From NCBI GenBank assembly GCA_019239975.1, contig JAFAZE010000045.1, positions 1 to 58,023 on the forward strand: DNA of 58,023 bases, in the 5' to 3' direction. Numbering within the stretch: position 1 is the stretch's first letter; each line of letters opens with the position of its first letter. Below the pieces are notes generated by a model. The model was given only the letters and a program-made list of their open reading frames with translations. It did not search any database and was not told where the DNA came from. Shown one piece after another: positions 41,879 to 50,314 of this stretch. The translations under genes and the position numbers were made by a program. The stretch comes from Streptosporangiaceae bacterium (GTDB lineage Bacteria > Actinomycetota > Actinomycetes > Streptosporangiales > Streptosporangiaceae).

Positions 41879-42844
41879 GTGCTGCGCAACGTGGCGGTTC
41901 CGGTGCTGTCGCCGGTGCCGGCCTTCGAGCTCGGCGTCGCCTGTGAGGTGTTCGGCCTCAGCAAGACGGCACCGGGCCTGCCCCGCTACGACTTCGCCGT
42001 GTGCGCGGAGCGCGTGGCGCCGCTGCCGACCACGTCCGGCTTCACCGTCATACCAAGTCACGGGCTCGAACGCCTGGCCGCCGCGGACCTGATCCTGGTG
42101 CTCGGCGAGAACCCGCCGGTACCGCCGCCGCCCGGGGCGCTGGTCAGCCAGCTGTGGGCCGCGGCGCGGCGCGGCGCCACCGTGGCCAGCCTGTGCACGG
42201 GGACGTTCGTTCTGGCGGCCGCGGGCCTGCTCGACGGCCGCCGGGCAACCACGCACTGGATGCACGCGCCGCTGCTGGCACGCCTGTACCCGGAGGTGAC
42301 CGTGGAGCCCGACAGCCTCTACGTCGAGGACGGGCCCATCTTCACCAGCGCGGGCTCGGCCGCCGCCATCGACCTGTGCCTGCACCTGATCCGGCGGGAG
42401 CACGGCGCGGAAATCGCCAACAGCGTCGCCCGCCAGATGGTGGTCCCCGCCCACCGAAGCGGCGGCCAGTCGCAGTACATCGAGATGGCGCTGCCTGAGC
42501 CCGGCAACCCCGACGACCTCGCCGGGGTCCTGGAATGGGCTCAGCAGCACCTGGACGAGCCGATCACCGTGGACATGCTGGCCGCGCGCGCGACGATGTC
42601 CCCGCGCAGCTTCGCGCGCCGCTTCCGGCAGCAGATGGCGACTACCCCGGCCGCATGGCTGAGCCGGCAGCGGGTCTTGCTCGCCGAGCGGCTGCTGGAG
42701 CGCGGCGACCAGACGATCGCCGCCATATCGGCCCGCACCGGGTTCGGCAGCCCCGACACGCTGCGGCGGCACTTCGCCCGCGCCCGCGGCACCACCCCGG
42801 AACAGTACCGGCGCGCGTTCCAGCTGACCGGCCGCACGGGGTGA
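41879..42844 (+). CDS. GlxA-type AraC-family regulator
   Basis: 321 aa. An N-terminal DJ-1/PfpI-like (GATase1) domain (about residues 1-170; elbow ASLCTGTFVLAAAGLLDGR, then TTHWMHAP) and a C-terminal AraC double helix-turn-helix (about 215-315; ITVDMLAARATMSPRSFARRF and ISARTGFGSPDTLRRHF). GlxA-type regulators often respond to small nitrogenous or reactive compounds. GTG 41879 has no Shine-Dalgarno but a -10 seven bases upstream, so leaderless. It is divergent from the broken EamA gene, which it probably used to control through the direct repeats between them. Confidence 0.92.
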   Translation: MLRNVAVPVLSPVPAFELGVACEVFGLSKTAPGLPRYDFAVCAERVAPLPTTSGFTVIPSHGLERLAAADLILVLGENPPVPPPPGALVSQLWAAARRGATVASLCTGTFVLAAAGLLDGRRATTHWMHAPLLARLYPEVTVEPDSLYVEDGPIFTSAGSAAAIDLCLHLIRREHGAEIANSVARQMVVPAHRSGGQSQYIEMALPEPGNPDDLAGVLEWAQQHLDEPITVDMLAARATMSPRSFARRFRQQMATTPAAWLSRQRVLLAERLLERGDQTIAAISARTGFGSPDTLRRHFARARGTTPEQYRRAFQLTGRTG

Positions 42845-42953
42845 ACGGCTCATAAGGAGTTACGGAATGGACGGGGCGGCGCCCGTTCCGTTCCGTATAA
42901 CGGGGACGTCAGCCGGACGCGGGCGGCCAGGTCCGCACCCACCGGTCGCCGTT

Positions 42954-42995
42954 ACTACACCGTGCAGTTTATAAATGCGACCTGCACGGTGTAGT
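42954..42995. repeat. perfect 14-bp inverted repeat
   Basis: ACTACACCGTGCAG (42954-42967) and its exact complement (42982-42995) around a 14-base AT-rich loop. Each arm is itself almost palindromic and resembles the BlaI-type dyad at 30544. It is either a bidirectional terminator or a double operator. Confidence 0.85.
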
Positions 42996-43080
42996 GCAGC
43001 TATCGGCACGCTCGTCCCGGCCGCCCGCGGGGGGCTGACGGGTGCGGCCGCGGCGGGCGGCCGCGGTGAGGCTGGCGGGT

Positions 43081-43174
43081 GCGGTCAGCGGGGCGCCGCG
43101 CGGCTGCGGTCAGCGGGGCGCCGCGGCTGCGGTCAGCGGGGCGCCGCGGCTGCGGCGGTCAGCGGGGCGGCCGG
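43081..43174. repeat. GC-rich minisatellite, four units of 23-26 bp
   Basis: GCGGTCAGCGGGGCG starts at 43081, 43106, 43129 and 43155. The first three units continue with CCGC and GGCT; the last diverges. Confidence 0.88.
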
Positions 43175-43187
43175 GACCGGATGCCCG

Positions 43188-44648
43188 CTAGCCTGCCGTT
43201 CCGGTCCGTGCGGGGATCGCGGCGCTGGCGGGGGTCTCGTCCGGGGCGGCGGCCGTCTTGCGGGCGCGGGCCGTGATGGCCAGCGCGGTGGCCGCGCCGA
43301 GCAGGGACAGGGCGGCCGAGACCGCCACCGCGGGCCGGAAGCCGCTTGTGATGCTCGCGGGCGATCCGATGTGCCCGTAGGCGGTGAACACGGAGCTGGC
43401 GACCGCGACCGCGAAGACGGCGCCGAAGCGCTGCATCATGTTGCTGATGCCCGACGCCTTCCCCATCTCGGCGGGTGCGACGGCGGACAGGACGGCGGCC
43501 GGCACGGTCGGCAGGGCCATCGAGATGCCGACGCCGGCCACGGCCAGCGCGAGGACGAGCTGGAGGCTGCCCGTTCCCGGTGATGCCTTGAGCGCGACCC
43601 AGCCGAGCCCAGCGGCCTGCAGGACCAGCCCGGTCGCGATCACCGGCCGGCGCCCGATCCGGTCGGACAGCAGGCCGGCCGCGGGCGCGACGAACATCGG
43701 GGTGGCGAACCAGGGCAGCAGCCGGACGCCGGTGGCCAGCGGTGAGTAGCCCAGCGCGAGCTGGAAGTACTCCGCGACGAAGAACGCGGCGGCGAAGACC
43801 GCCCCGGACATGAAGAACGCGGTCGCGTTGCCCGCGGCGAACGCCCGGATGCGGAGCATGCGAAGCGGCAGCATCGGCTCCGGCGCCCGGGCCTCCCAGG
43901 CGAGGAACGTGCCCAGCAGCGCGGCGCCCAGCGCCAGCGTGGTCACGATCTCGGCGCTGCCCCAGCCCGCCTGGCTCGCGCGCGTGAGGCCCCAGACCAG
44001 GCCGGTGACACCGGCCGAGATGAGCGCGACTCCCGGCAGGTCGAGCCGGGCGGGCGGGCCGTAGGTCTCCGGCAGCAGGCGCAGCGACAGCAGGCCAGCG
44101 GCCACGCCGATCGGAACGTTGATCCAGAAGATCCAGTGCCAGTCCAGGCCTTCGGTGACCGCGCCGCCGACCAGCGGGCCGATCGCCACGGCCAGGCCGG
44201 CGAGCCCGCCGTAGATGCCGATGATCGCGCCACGGCGCTCGGCGGGAAACGCCCCGGTGAGGATCGTGAGGCTGAGCGGCAGCACGGCGGCGCCACCGAG
44301 ACCCTGGACGGCGCGCGCCGCGATCAGTACCGTCGCGCCCGGCGCCAGCGCGCACGCGGCCGAGGCGAGGGTGAACAGCGCCACGCCTGCGACGAAGACC
44401 CGGCGCCTGCCGAGGCGGTCGCCGAGCGCGGCGGCGGTGATGATGCCCGCCGCGAACGCGATGCCGTAAGCGTTCACCGTCCACTGCAGCGTCGCCAGGC
44501 TGGCGTGCAGATCCCGCTGCATCCGCGGCAGCGCCGTTATCACCACCAGCGCGTCCAGCACGACCATGAAGTAGGCGGCCGAGGTCAGCCCCAGAATCCA
44601 GCTCAGCCGGGACCGCCCTCCGGCGGGCACGCTCCCTGTGGTTGCCAT
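43188..44648 (-). CDS. MFS multidrug exporter, DHA2/EmrB type
   Basis: 486 aa, 14 predicted helices. Motif A GDRLGRRRVFVAG after helix 2, motif C GLAGLAVAIGPLVGGAV in helix 5 and a second motif-A-like LLSDRIGRRPVIATG. These are drug/H+ antiporters of the EmrB/QacA group. ATG 44648 follows GAGGAG by eight bases and begins just before helix 1. It is divergent from the ECF sigma gene, 146 bases apart. The substrate is unknown. Confidence 0.92.
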   Translation of the reverse strand: MATTGSVPAGGRSRLSWILGLTSAAYFMVVLDALVVITALPRMQRDLHASLATLQWTVNAYGIAFAAGIITAAALGDRLGRRRVFVAGVALFTLASAACALAPGATVLIAARAVQGLGGAAVLPLSLTILTGAFPAERRGAIIGIYGGLAGLAVAIGPLVGGAVTEGLDWHWIFWINVPIGVAAGLLSLRLLPETYGPPARLDLPGVALISAGVTGLVWGLTRASQAGWGSAEIVTTLALGAALLGTFLAWEARAPEPMLPLRMLRIRAFAAGNATAFFMSGAVFAAAFFVAEYFQLALGYSPLATGVRLLPWFATPMFVAPAAGLLSDRIGRRPVIATGLVLQAAGLGWVALKASPGTGSLQLVLALAVAGVGISMALPTVPAAVLSAVAPAEMGKASGISNMMQRFGAVFAVAVASSVFTAYGHIGSPASITSGFRPAVAVSAALSLLGAATALAITARARKTAAAPDETPASAAIPARTGTAG

Positions 44649-44753
44649 CCGTATCACTCCTCGTGTGTCCCGTCCGGTGTCGGTTGCCGGTATAGACACC
44701 GGCCGGGCGGCAGACTTGGCACACGGGGAGCGCCCATTTCCGGGGCCGCGCGG

Positions 44754-44767
44754 TGCCTGTACAGGCA
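44754..44767. promoter_or_regulatory. 14-bp perfect palindrome before the ECF sigma gene
   Basis: TGCCTGTACAGGCA, 27 bases before GTG 44795, in the divergent space between the MFS and sigma genes. It is operator-like; no adjacent regulator other than the sigma factor is present. Confidence 0.5.
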
Positions 44768-44794
44768 GCGGCGCGGAAAGCGAGGAGAGACGCT

Positions 44795-45826
44795 GTGAAC
44801 AACGTGGACGGTGCGGCGATGGACCTGATCACCCGGGCCAGGGCCGGGGACGGCGAGGCGTTCCGGCGGCTCATCGAGCCCTACCAGCGTGAGCTGCAGG
44901 TGCACTGCTACCGGATGCTCGGCTCGGTGGCCGATGCCGAGGACGTGCTGCAGGAAACCCTGCTGGCGGCCTGGCAGGGTCTTGCCGGGTTCGAGGGCCG
45001 CGCGTCGGTGCGCACCTGGCTGTACCGCATCGCGACCAACCGCTGCCTGAACGCGCTGCGGTCGGCCCGGCGGCGCCCGCAGGCCGACTGGGATCCAGGC
45101 GGTGTGCAGCTGCCGCCGCCCAGCCGGCTGGGCGAGGTGACCTGGCTCGAGCCGTACCCGGACGCCCTGCTCGCCGACCGCGCCGACACCGCGCCCGGCC
45201 CCGAGGCGTGCTATGAGGCCACCGAGGCCATCTCGCTCGCCTTCATCACGGCACTGCAGCTTCTTCCGCCGCGGCAGCGGGCGGTCCTGGTGCTGCGCGA
45301 CGTGCTCGGCTTCCATGCCAGCGAGGCCGCGCAGATGCTGGACAGCACCGAGGAGTCGGTGACCAGCGCGCTCAAGCGTGCCCGGGCCGCCGTGCAGCAG
45401 CGGGCCGCGGCGGAGCCCGGGGCCGACCCGCCGCCGCCACCCGGCTCGGCCAGCGAGCAGGAACTCGTCGCGAAACTGACCCGGGCCTACGCGGCCGGCG
45501 ACCTGGACGGGATCATCGCCCTGCTGACCGAGGACGTCCGGGTGGCCATGCCGCCGCTTCCGCTGGAGTACATCGGCCGTGAGCTCGTGGCGCGGTTCCT
45601 CGCGGCGATCGGGTTCGCGCTCGGCCGCACGTACCGGCTGGTGCCTACGCGGGCGAACGGGCAGCTCGCGTTCGGTGTGTATCTCCGCGACCCGGGCTCC
45701 GGGGTGGCCCACGCCCGCGGGCTGCAGGTGCTCACCCTGGCCGGCGGGCGGATCAGCGGGATCACGCGCTTCAGCAACGACGTCCTGGACCGGTTCGGCC
45801 TCCCGCGGACGGTGGCCGACGCGTAG
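44795..45826 (+). CDS. ECF RNA polymerase sigma factor with SnoaL-like C-terminal domain
   Basis: 343 aa. Region 2 (FRRLIEPYQRELQVHCYRMLGSVADAEDVLQETLLAAW) and region 4 (LPPRQRAVLVLRDVLGFHASEAAQMLDSTEESVTSALKRAR) are clear. About 120 C-terminal residues form a SnoaL/NTF2-like domain (ELVAKLTRAYAAGDLDGIIALLTEDVRVAMPPLP), as in SigG/ECF56-like or ECF41-like factors. There the fused domain replaces an anti-sigma factor. GTG 44795 follows GAGGAGAG by five bases. No anti-sigma gene is adjacent, consistent with that mode of control. Confidence 0.92.
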   Translation: MNNVDGAAMDLITRARAGDGEAFRRLIEPYQRELQVHCYRMLGSVADAEDVLQETLLAAWQGLAGFEGRASVRTWLYRIATNRCLNALRSARRRPQADWDPGGVQLPPPSRLGEVTWLEPYPDALLADRADTAPGPEACYEATEAISLAFITALQLLPPRQRAVLVLRDVLGFHASEAAQMLDSTEESVTSALKRARAAVQQRAAAEPGADPPPPPGSASEQELVAKLTRAYAAGDLDGIIALLTEDVRVAMPPLPLEYIGRELVARFLAAIGFALGRTYRLVPTRANGQLAFGVYLRDPGSGVAHARGLQVLTLAGGRISGITRFSNDVLDRFGLPRTVADA

Positions 45827-45920
45827 AGCGCCGTAAGCCGCGGATCGCGGCCGTTCCCGGCCTGCCCGCGGCAGGCTTCTGGCAGAAGGGTGACAGCGAC
45901 CGGGGCTAGTGTGGCTTGCC

Positions 45921-47218
45921 ATGAAAATCCAGGGCCCGGTAAATCGCCGTTGTTTCGGCGTTGGCGCCGGCGCCGCGGCGGTACTGCTGACCGTCACCAT
46001 GACGGGCTGGTCGCCGGCCGCGCGTGCCAGCAATGCCGACTACCCGAATCCCGGTTGCACCATCCCCCATGGTGATTACTACGATTTCTACGATGACTGC
46101 GCGGCGTACACCAACTGGGGAAATACATTCCCGATGGGGCGATCAGCTCCGGTCCGTGGTTTGCCGACCTGCCGACGGCGCTGGGCGACACCATTTCCGC
46201 GCTCAGCTACGATGGAAAGACTTATATCCAGGGCATAGCCCATGGCACGGAGATGGGTTTCAACTTTCACGAGGGCCAGGGCGACTGCTACAACCCGACC
46301 GAACCCGGCGCCTGGGATGACGATATCACCACGAAGTGGGGCGTCGACAGCGCAGGTTACGGATGGAACCAGTACCCGTGGCTGGGGCCGAGCACCACGG
46401 CGATCCTAACGCCGCCGTCGTATCCGTCCGCTACCTCGGTCACCACGCGGACCCGGCTGGCGATGTGGCTGGCCGACGGCGAGAAGGACGCTTACTGCCC
46501 GGGTGGCGCGAGCTATCCGGCCGCCTCTCCCTACACCTACCAGCTTTCGCCTTATGTGCTGACGAAGACGGTCACGGTCGGCCCTCTTCCCGAGCTTTCC
46601 GGCCTTCCGGATGTCATGCGAATCGATGCCGGCCTGAAGGTCGAGAGCACGCCTGGCGTCACCCCGGCGGATGGCGTATTCGTCACCTACCTTCGCTGCG
46701 ATTTCACCTCCTGGTGGAAGCTGGCCGCCGGATCGAACACGTTCGCCGCCGAGCCAGGGCCGGCCGGGAACCCACCCTCTGACGCCAGTCTTGTCTCCGC
46801 ACAGGAAGGGATCTCGGGACGGCACGTGGACGTGCTGATCGCGGCTACGCCGGATGGCTCGCAGGCGTTCGCGCTGTATTCGCCGAAGGCGCTGAACTCG
46901 GCCGCCCCGGGCGGCGAGCAGGAATATGAGTATCTCCAGGATTCGCCCGCGGGCTGCGGATACGGGAAGCAGCTGTCGGACCAGATCACGTTTCCCACGG
47001 CCAGCCGCAGGGCCGGAAATTATCACTATCGAATCTACGCGGCGTTCGGCACGCTGGCTCAGGTCAAGACCGCGGTGAAGACGATGCGGAACGACGCGGC
47101 GCTCTCCTCTTTACGGCCGGTCCGGCGGACCGCGGATCTGCCGGGGCGTTATCGTCGGCTGTCTAGGCATGCTCTTGGGGCTGCGGCTCGGTTCGCGGCA
47201 CGTGAGGCAGGAGGGACA
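45921..47218 (+). pseudogene. secreted protein gene split by a -1 frameshift
   Basis: ATG 45921 opens a signal peptide (basic start, AAAVLLTVTMTGWSPAARA) and a mature start SNADYPNPGCTIPHGDYYDF. The zero frame then degenerates after TNWGNTFP and stops at 46238. From about 46097 the -1 frame reads as real protein (DGAISSGPWFADLPTALGD, then YDGKTYIQGIAHGTEMGFNF) and continues to about 47110 without a stop, passing in frame into the hemerythrin gene. The overlap contains GGGAAAT in the zero-frame phase G-GGA-AAT (near 46118-46124), the classical slippery pattern, so programmed -1 shifting is possible, although mutation is simpler. Base composition is less GC-rich than the neighbours. No family was recognised. 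Confidence 0.6.
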
Positions 47219-47821
47219 GTGGACATAACCCAGCTGATTCTTGATGACCATCATGAGCAACGCCGGCTGTTCGCGATCCTGGAGCAGGTCGATCGCACGG
47301 ACACGGCGACCCTGTCGGCTGTATGGGACCGGCTGTCCGCGTTCCTCGAACTGCACGCGGCGGCCGAGGAGGAGCTCTTCTACCCCGCGCTGCTGCAGGT
47401 CGGGCTGGCCGCCAGGCGGCGGGCGGGGGTGGAGGAAGAGACCGTCGACGCCATTCACGATCACAACGAGATCAGGGACGCGATCGCTGAGGCCGCGGGT
47501 CATCCGGTGGGCAGTGACGCCTGGTACGCGGCGGTCGCCGCTACGAACGCGGCCAACAGCGATCACATGGCCGAGGAGGAACGCGAGGGTTTGACGGACT
47601 TCCGGCGCCTGGCGTCCCTGCAGCAGCGTCACAGCCTGGCCGTCGCCTTCGCGGCCTTCGAAGCCCGGAACTACGCCGGCGTGCAGCCCGTGGACAAGGA
47701 TCCCGAGGCCTACGTCCGCGAGGAAGAGCGCGCCGTGGCGGGGCCGCAGGCGGCGCAGGGGCATGAGGGATCCGCGGTGCCGGGAGGCTCGCTCAGCATC
47801 GGCAGCCTGAAGGAGCGCTGA
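47219..47821 (+). CDS. hemerythrin HHE-domain protein
   Basis: 200 aa. Four-helix-bundle diiron protein that may bind oxygen, NO or iron. Ligand-type residues occur in order: DDHHEQRRLF, HAAAEEELFYP, AIHDHNEIRDAI and DHMAEEEREG, giving the His and Glu set of the HHE family. GTG 47219 begins at the exact domain start and follows GGAGG; the open frame extends further upstream into the broken secreted-protein gene, but that extension is not family-like. A U-rich terminator hairpin follows. The C-terminal 50 residues are disordered. Confidence 0.88.
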   Translation: MDITQLILDDHHEQRRLFAILEQVDRTDTATLSAVWDRLSAFLELHAAAEEELFYPALLQVGLAARRRAGVEEETVDAIHDHNEIRDAIAEAAGHPVGSDAWYAAVAATNAANSDHMAEEEREGLTDFRRLASLQQRHSLAVAFAAFEARNYAGVQPVDKDPEAYVREEERAVAGPQAAQGHEGSAVPGGSLSIGSLKER

Positions 47822-47845
47822 CCGCCCGCCTGCCGCGGCTCGCAC

Positions 47846-47871
47846 GGCCCGGTATCTCTGGGCCTTTCTTT
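47846..47871 (+). terminator. rho-independent terminator after the hemerythrin gene
   Basis: GGCCC (47846-47850) pairs with GGGCC (47860-47864) across a nine-base loop and is followed at once by TTTCTTT, a rare clear U-tract in this window. Confidence 0.72.
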
Positions 47872-47947
47872 CCGGCCCGGCTGTCGATCGCGGGTCTTCC
47901 CGTTCGTCGTGCTGGTGAAACGATCCCCGCTGGGAAGGAGAAGCCCA

Positions 47948-48289
47948 ATGAGGTACATGCTGCTGGTGTGCGCCGACGAGAGCGTGCAGCTCAGCCCCGA
48001 AGAGCAGGCGGCCATAGGGCCGGATACCGAGGCCTGGGTCGCCGAGATGGACCGCCGCGGCGTCCGGCTGCAGGGTAACCAGCTCCGGCGGGTCAGCGAC
48101 GCCACCACCGTCCGGGTGCGCGGCGGCGAGGTGCTGGCAACCGACGGCCCGTTTGCCGAGACCAAGGAGCAGATCGCCGGGTTTGACCTGCTCGAGTGCG
48201 CCGATCTGGACGAGGCGATCGAGGTCGCCGCCAAGCATCCGGTCGCCCGGATCGGCACCATCGAGGTGCGTCCGTTCTGGGAGGAATGA
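47948..48289 (+). CDS. YCII-related protein
   Basis: 113 aa. Dimeric alpha/beta-barrel protein of the YCII / DGPF family. The signature TDGPFAETKEQIAGFDLLEC is at about residues 64-83 and the conserved His in AAKHPVARIGTIEVRPF follows. Family members are often encoded beside ECF sigma factors; one lies 2.1 kb upstream, but not adjacent. ATG 47948 follows GGAAGGAG. Enzymatic activity is not established for the family. Confidence 0.9.
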   Translation: MRYMLLVCADESVQLSPEEQAAIGPDTEAWVAEMDRRGVRLQGNQLRRVSDATTVRVRGGEVLATDGPFAETKEQIAGFDLLECADLDEAIEVAAKHPVARIGTIEVRPFWEE

Positions 48290-48313
48290 GCTCGGGATCC
48301 TTTGGGCGGCCAG

Positions 48314-48355
48314 ACGGCGCCGCCGGGCAGGGGCTATCCTGCCCGGCGGCGCCGT
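48314..48355. terminator. bidirectional terminator, 18-bp perfect stem
   Basis: 48314-48331 and 48338-48355 are exact complements with a six-base loop (GGCTAT). It separates the convergent YCII and S53 peptidase genes. Confidence 0.85.
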
Positions 48356-48369
48356 TCCCCTCGGTCCCG

Positions 48370-50097
48370 TCAGCCGGTGGTGAAGCCGGCCGTCTCGGTT
48401 ATGAGCATGCTGCCGAGCGTGACGGCGTGCCGTCCCGCCGCCAGGTTCAGCGTCGCCGGGTCGATCATGTAGGTGACGTCACCGAGCGTGTTGGCGGTGA
48501 GCTTGGCGACGGGGGTGCCGTCGATGCTCAGCCGCACCGGGTGCGTCGGCAGGAAACCCCCGGCGAGCAGGTAGAAGTTCCCCGTGCTCGTCCGCGTCAG
48601 CTGGATGCTGCGCAGCTCGAGCCGGGTGAGCTCGTCCCGCGCCCGCTCCCGCGCGGCCGCTTCCTGGGCCGCGGCCCGCGTGGCCGCGACCAGGCTTGGC
48701 ACGAACCTGGGCGCGTATACCGTGCCCCAGCCGCTGGCCACGTCGAATCCCAGGCCCGCGGTGAAGCCGGGAACGGTCACCTTGCCGTTTCTGATCACCG
48801 AGTCATTGCCGCTGATCACGTCCGCGATGCCCGCCTTCGCGCCGGCCGGCCCCAGCACCCGGTACAGGGCCGGGTTGACCGGCCCGACGTTGCCGCCGTT
48901 GGCCTGGGTGGCGAGAGAGAGCACGCCGGCGAACATCGGCGCCGCCTCGGAGGTGCCGTCCTGCGCGTCCATCGTGATGTCCGGTACCGATCGCATCGGG
49001 CTGCCGGTTATGCGGGCGACGCCGTCCTGGTATTCGGGGCGGGTGAATACCGAGGAGAAGCCCGCTCCCTCGGAGAACAGGCCGCCGACATCCCACAGCG
49101 GGTCAGGCCCGAGCCGCTTCGGGGCCGTCAGGCTGAAGTTCGGGACGCTTCCGCCTACCGCCGTCGTCCACGGGGAGTCGTCCCAGGTGGCGGTGTCCGG
49201 TGTTGCCGAGGTGTTATTGCACTGTGCGCTGGCCACCGCGAGGTTCTGCACGACTCCGCAGTCTCCGGTCGCGACGAGCACCGGGATACCCGCGGCCGCC
49301 GCGGTCAGCTCGCCGGGACTGTTCGCGAGGATCTGCGCGCGACCGTAGCTGTAGGTCGTCTCGCCGGTTCCGTCGCTGATCGAGATGACGTTCGCCAGGT
49401 GCTGCCGGCTGATCACTTCCAGCGCCTTCATCATCTCCGGCGGCGCGACGTTGCTCGCCGCGTCGTCGGTGACCTCCTGGTCGGCCGGAGTCGCTGAGAT
49501 CACGATCTTCGCGTAGGGAGCGATCATGTGCGCCGTTATGACGTCGAGCGCAAGCTCGCCGCCCCAGGCGTCGCACGAGCCGTAGCTGCCGAGCTTGACC
49601 ATGCCGGGCGGGCAGACCTTCGGCAGCGGCCCGGCGGGGTAGATGGTCCGGAGCGACGGCGGGGCGGGCAGATCAAACTGCTTGTCGAACCCCGCTAGTA
49701 TCTGGCCGATGCTCGTGAGGTTCCAGCCCTCGATCACCGCGATGGTCGTTCCGGCCCCGTCGATTCCCTTACGCCACAGGGAACCGATCCCGTAGTCGTA
49801 GATGTCGGTGACCCCGGGCGTGCCGGCCGCCGCAAGGCTCTTGTAGTTCTTTTGCATGTAGGCCAGCGCCTCGGTCAGCCGCTTGATCTGGTCCTTCTTC
49901 GAGGGCAGGCCGGCCAGGGCGGCGGCGGGGGCGGCCGCGGTACCGCTGCCGGGAATGACCGCCCCGGTGATCCTGGCCCGGACAGGACCGGGGCCGCTCG
50001 CGCCCGCCGCCGCAAAGCTGACGGCGGGAACGAACGCCGTGACCACCAGCGCGGCCGCGGCAATTGGATAGACGTGCCTGAATCGTTTGATGCGCAT
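48370..50097 (-). CDS. S53 (sedolisin/kumamolisin-like) serine peptidase without prodomain
   Basis: 575 aa. Secreted acid-type serine peptidase. A signal peptide occupies about 1-31. The catalytic residues of the family are all present: Glu181 and Asp185 in GGELALDVITAH, the oxyanion Asp279 in ATGDCG and Ser383 in GTSEAAP. FDVASGWGT near the C-terminal side matches the calcium-site region. Only about 65 residues lie between signal peptide and catalytic domain, whereas S53 proteins normally carry a 170-190-residue prodomain. An extra 100-residue Ig-like tail follows the catalytic domain. ATG 50097 follows AAGGGGAAG. It ends 15 bases from a strong terminator. Confidence 0.9.
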   Translation of the reverse strand: MRIKRFRHVYPIAAAALVVTAFVPAVSFAAAGASGPGPVRARITGAVIPGSGTAAAPAAALAGLPSKKDQIKRLTEALAYMQKNYKSLAAAGTPGVTDIYDYGIGSLWRKGIDGAGTTIAVIEGWNLTSIGQILAGFDKQFDLPAPPSLRTIYPAGPLPKVCPPGMVKLGSYGSCDAWGGELALDVITAHMIAPYAKIVISATPADQEVTDDAASNVAPPEMMKALEVISRQHLANVISISDGTGETTYSYGRAQILANSPGELTAAAAGIPVLVATGDCGVVQNLAVASAQCNNTSATPDTATWDDSPWTTAVGGSVPNFSLTAPKRLGPDPLWDVGGLFSEGAGFSSVFTRPEYQDGVARITGSPMRSVPDITMDAQDGTSEAAPMFAGVLSLATQANGGNVGPVNPALYRVLGPAGAKAGIADVISGNDSVIRNGKVTVPGFTAGLGFDVASGWGTVYAPRFVPSLVAATRAAAQEAAARERARDELTRLELRSIQLTRTSTGNFYLLAGGFLPTHPVRLSIDGTPVAKLTANTLGDVTYMIDPATLNLAAGRHAVTLGSMLITETAGFTTG

Positions 50098-50314
50098 GTT
50101 CCGCTTCCCCTTAGCTCTGTTGCCGCCGACCGGTCCGGAGGCGGCCCCCGGTCTCCGCCGCGGCTGCATCCGGCGGCGCAGGCAAGACGGGTGCGCGACG
50201 TTAGCAGGCCCGCGAGCGGGCACCTTAGCAATATTGGTGAGATTTGGGGCGCCTGCGCAAGGGCTGACCGGCCGGTTTTGCCCTCGAACCACCAAAATGG
50301 CACGTCAAGACGGA

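Larger units (their letters stand above)
42845..43187. other. convergent intergenic region with palindrome and minisatellite
   Basis: No convincing gene between the stops of the AraC and MFS genes. It holds a perfect 14-bp inverted repeat (42954-42995) and a GC-rich tandem repeat (43081-43174). The open frames over the repeat are low-complexity and were not accepted. Confidence 0.6.

Noticed and set aside
43081..43174. CRISPR-like array
   Set aside because: Units are head-to-tail with no unique spacers; no cas genes.
42975..43583. 202-codon plus-strand frame over the minisatellite
   Set aside because: Low-complexity, overlaps the MFS gene antisense; product of the tandem repeat.
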